DNA of 35,602 bases from Deltaproteobacteria bacterium. GTDB taxonomy: Bacteria; Desulfobacterota; DSM-4660; Desulfatiglandales; HGW-15. The notes below the pieces were generated by a model. The model made no database searches, had not been told where the DNA came from, and saw only the letters and a program-made list of their open reading frames with translations. Each line of letters starts with the position of its first letter. Position 1 is the first letter of the stretch. Below, piece by piece: positions 34,696 to 35,602 of the stretch. A program made the translations under genes and the position numbers. The stretch spans positions 1-35,602 of the forward strand of contig JAFGDM010000045.1 of NCBI GenBank assembly GCA_016932115.1, read 5' to 3'.

Positions 34696-35602
34696 GGCCC
34701 CAGATCCTTTCTGCAGTCCTCAGAATAGCGCTTCTTGCGCGGGGGTTGTCTTCCTTCTCCGCAGGGATCGGTTTGATGCCCTTTTTGTGCACCCTCCTCA
34801 TGACGGAAGCTCTTCCGCACCGGCACACAGGAAATTCGTGCGGGCACCGGCAACCCCCCTCCCAATCGATCATAGCCTGCTTGACCATCCTATCCTCAAG
34901 GGAATGGTAAGACACAACAACCAGTCGGCCCCCCGGCAAGAGAAGCGAGGGGATGTTCTCAAGGAATGCCTGCAGGGTTTCAAGTTCTCTGTTGACGGCT
35001 ATCCTAAGAGCTTGAAATGTCCGCGTCGCAGGGTGTCTTGCTTGGGGCTTATGGGACTTTCGGAGCACTGAAACAATTAGGTTCGCCAAGCGTAGGGACG
35101 AATCAATAGGCGTTTTGGCGCGTTCTCGTACAATCGCCCTGGAAACAGCCTTGGCCCGTCTCTCCTCTCCATAAGACCTCAGAATTTTCTCCAGCTCCTG
35201 TACCGAAAGGCCATTGATCAGACTGGCGGCTGTTAGATCCTCATCCAAATCCATCCTCATATCCAGAGGTTCATTTCTGCTGAAGCTGAACCCCCTTCCA
35301 GAACTCTCAAGCTGGAAGCTGGACATCCCGAGGTCCAAGAGCACACCATTCACACGTGCAATCCCTAGGTGCTTGAGCACCCTTTCCAAGCGGCTGTAAT
35401 TTTCTTTGAAGAGGCGGACGCGGCAGCCGGAAGAAGAGAGTCTTTCCGAAGAAATCCGAATAGCCTCTTCGTCTTTGTCCAAACCAATCAGCATCCCATG
35501 GGGCGAGATCGCCCCGCAAAGACCCTCGCTGTGTCCCCCTGTTCCCACCGTGCCGTCCACGTAGATCCCGTCCGGAGACGTTAATAGCTGTTCCAGAACC
35601 TC
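34670..35602 (-). CDS. rsmH: 16S rRNA m4C1402 methyltransferase RsmH (MraW), 5' end outside the window
   Basis: This SAM-dependent enzyme methylates N4 of C1402 in 16S rRNA. The frame is open to the right edge; the visible protein begins EVLEQLLTSPDGIYVDGTVG, and the family usually has some 10-15 residues before that, so only a short N-terminal piece is missing. Internal valine/GTG 35560 is not the true start. Seen: SAM site VDGTVGTGGHSEGL, GVLLDLGMSSFQLE, LDMRMD, ALRIAVNRELETL, VVVSYHSLEDRMVK and CRCPHEFPVCRCG, all in the family order. This is the first gene of the dcw cluster in view; mraZ would be expected just beyond the edge. Confidence 0.96.
   Translation of the reverse strand, partial: EVLEQLLTSPDGIYVDGTVGTGGHSEGLCGAISPHGMLIGLDKDEEAIRISSERLSSSGCRVRLFKENYSRLERVLKHLGIARVNGVLLDLGMSSFQLESSGRGFSFSRNEPLDMRMDLDEDLTAASLINGLSVQELEKILRSYGEERRAKAVSRAIVRERAKTPIDSSLRLANLIVSVLRKSHKPQARHPATRTFQALRIAVNRELETLQAFLENIPSLLLPGGRLVVVSYHSLEDRMVKQAMIDWEGGCRCPHEFPVCRCGRASVMRRVHKKGIKPIPAEKEDNPRARSAILRTAERIWGHDQSDQSI

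Overview
The window is about 35.6 kb of a chromosome that looks like an anaerobic Desulfobacterota (deltaproteobacterial) organism. The grounds are: a formate-tetrahydrofolate ligase of the Wood-Ljungdahl methyl branch, an iron-sulfur-rich FAD oxidoreductase pair, a candidate selenoprotein, an SH3/coiled-coil exported protein, and a complete division and cell-wall (dcw) cluster followed by a B12/radical SAM gene, an arrangement I recall from Geobacter-like genomes. The species is not determinable from the sequence alone. Almost every gene is on the minus strand, so biological order runs right to left.

Right part (16.8-35.6 kb), in transcription order: rsmH (cut by the right window edge), ftsL, ftsI with a PASTA domain, murE, murF, mraY, murD, ftsW, murG, murC, murB, ftsQ, ftsA, ftsZ, then a radical SAM gene overlapping ftsZ by 4 bases. 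Most junctions overlap or lie within a few bases, so this is one large operon. It makes the mDAP-type UDP-MurNAc-pentapeptide, flips and polymerises it, and builds the FtsZ/FtsA ring. No ddl gene is present.

Middle (8-16.8 kb): an NDP-sugar nucleotidyltransferase, an SH3 membrane protein, a small FmdB-type zinc ribbon, groS-groL, dodecin, a SurA/PpiC-type periplasmic chaperone, an AsmA-family protein and an SCP2-like protein. Good sigma70-like promoters are visible for groS, dodecin and the SCP2 gene. Two related intergenic repeats lie upstream of the SH3 and SCP2 genes, and a third partial copy lies at the left window edge.

Left part (0-8 kb): asnA, fhs, an HcnC/DadA-like FAD oxidoreductase and an HcnA-HcnB-like fused FAD/Fe-S protein. 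Upstream of these, a short gene of 76 codons contains an in-frame UGA at exactly the position of the catalytic cysteine of TusA/SirA-type sulfurtransferases. The UGA is followed at the right distance by a perfect hairpin with a GGGU loop, which fits a bacterial SECIS element. I regard this candidate Cys-Sec TusA-like selenoprotein, lying upstream of the redox operon, as the most interesting item. Next to it is a 35-aa lysine-rich protein. On the plus strand a promoter leads into a nested, apparently structured leader RNA and a 44-codon exported or membrane peptide, neither of which I can assign to a known family.
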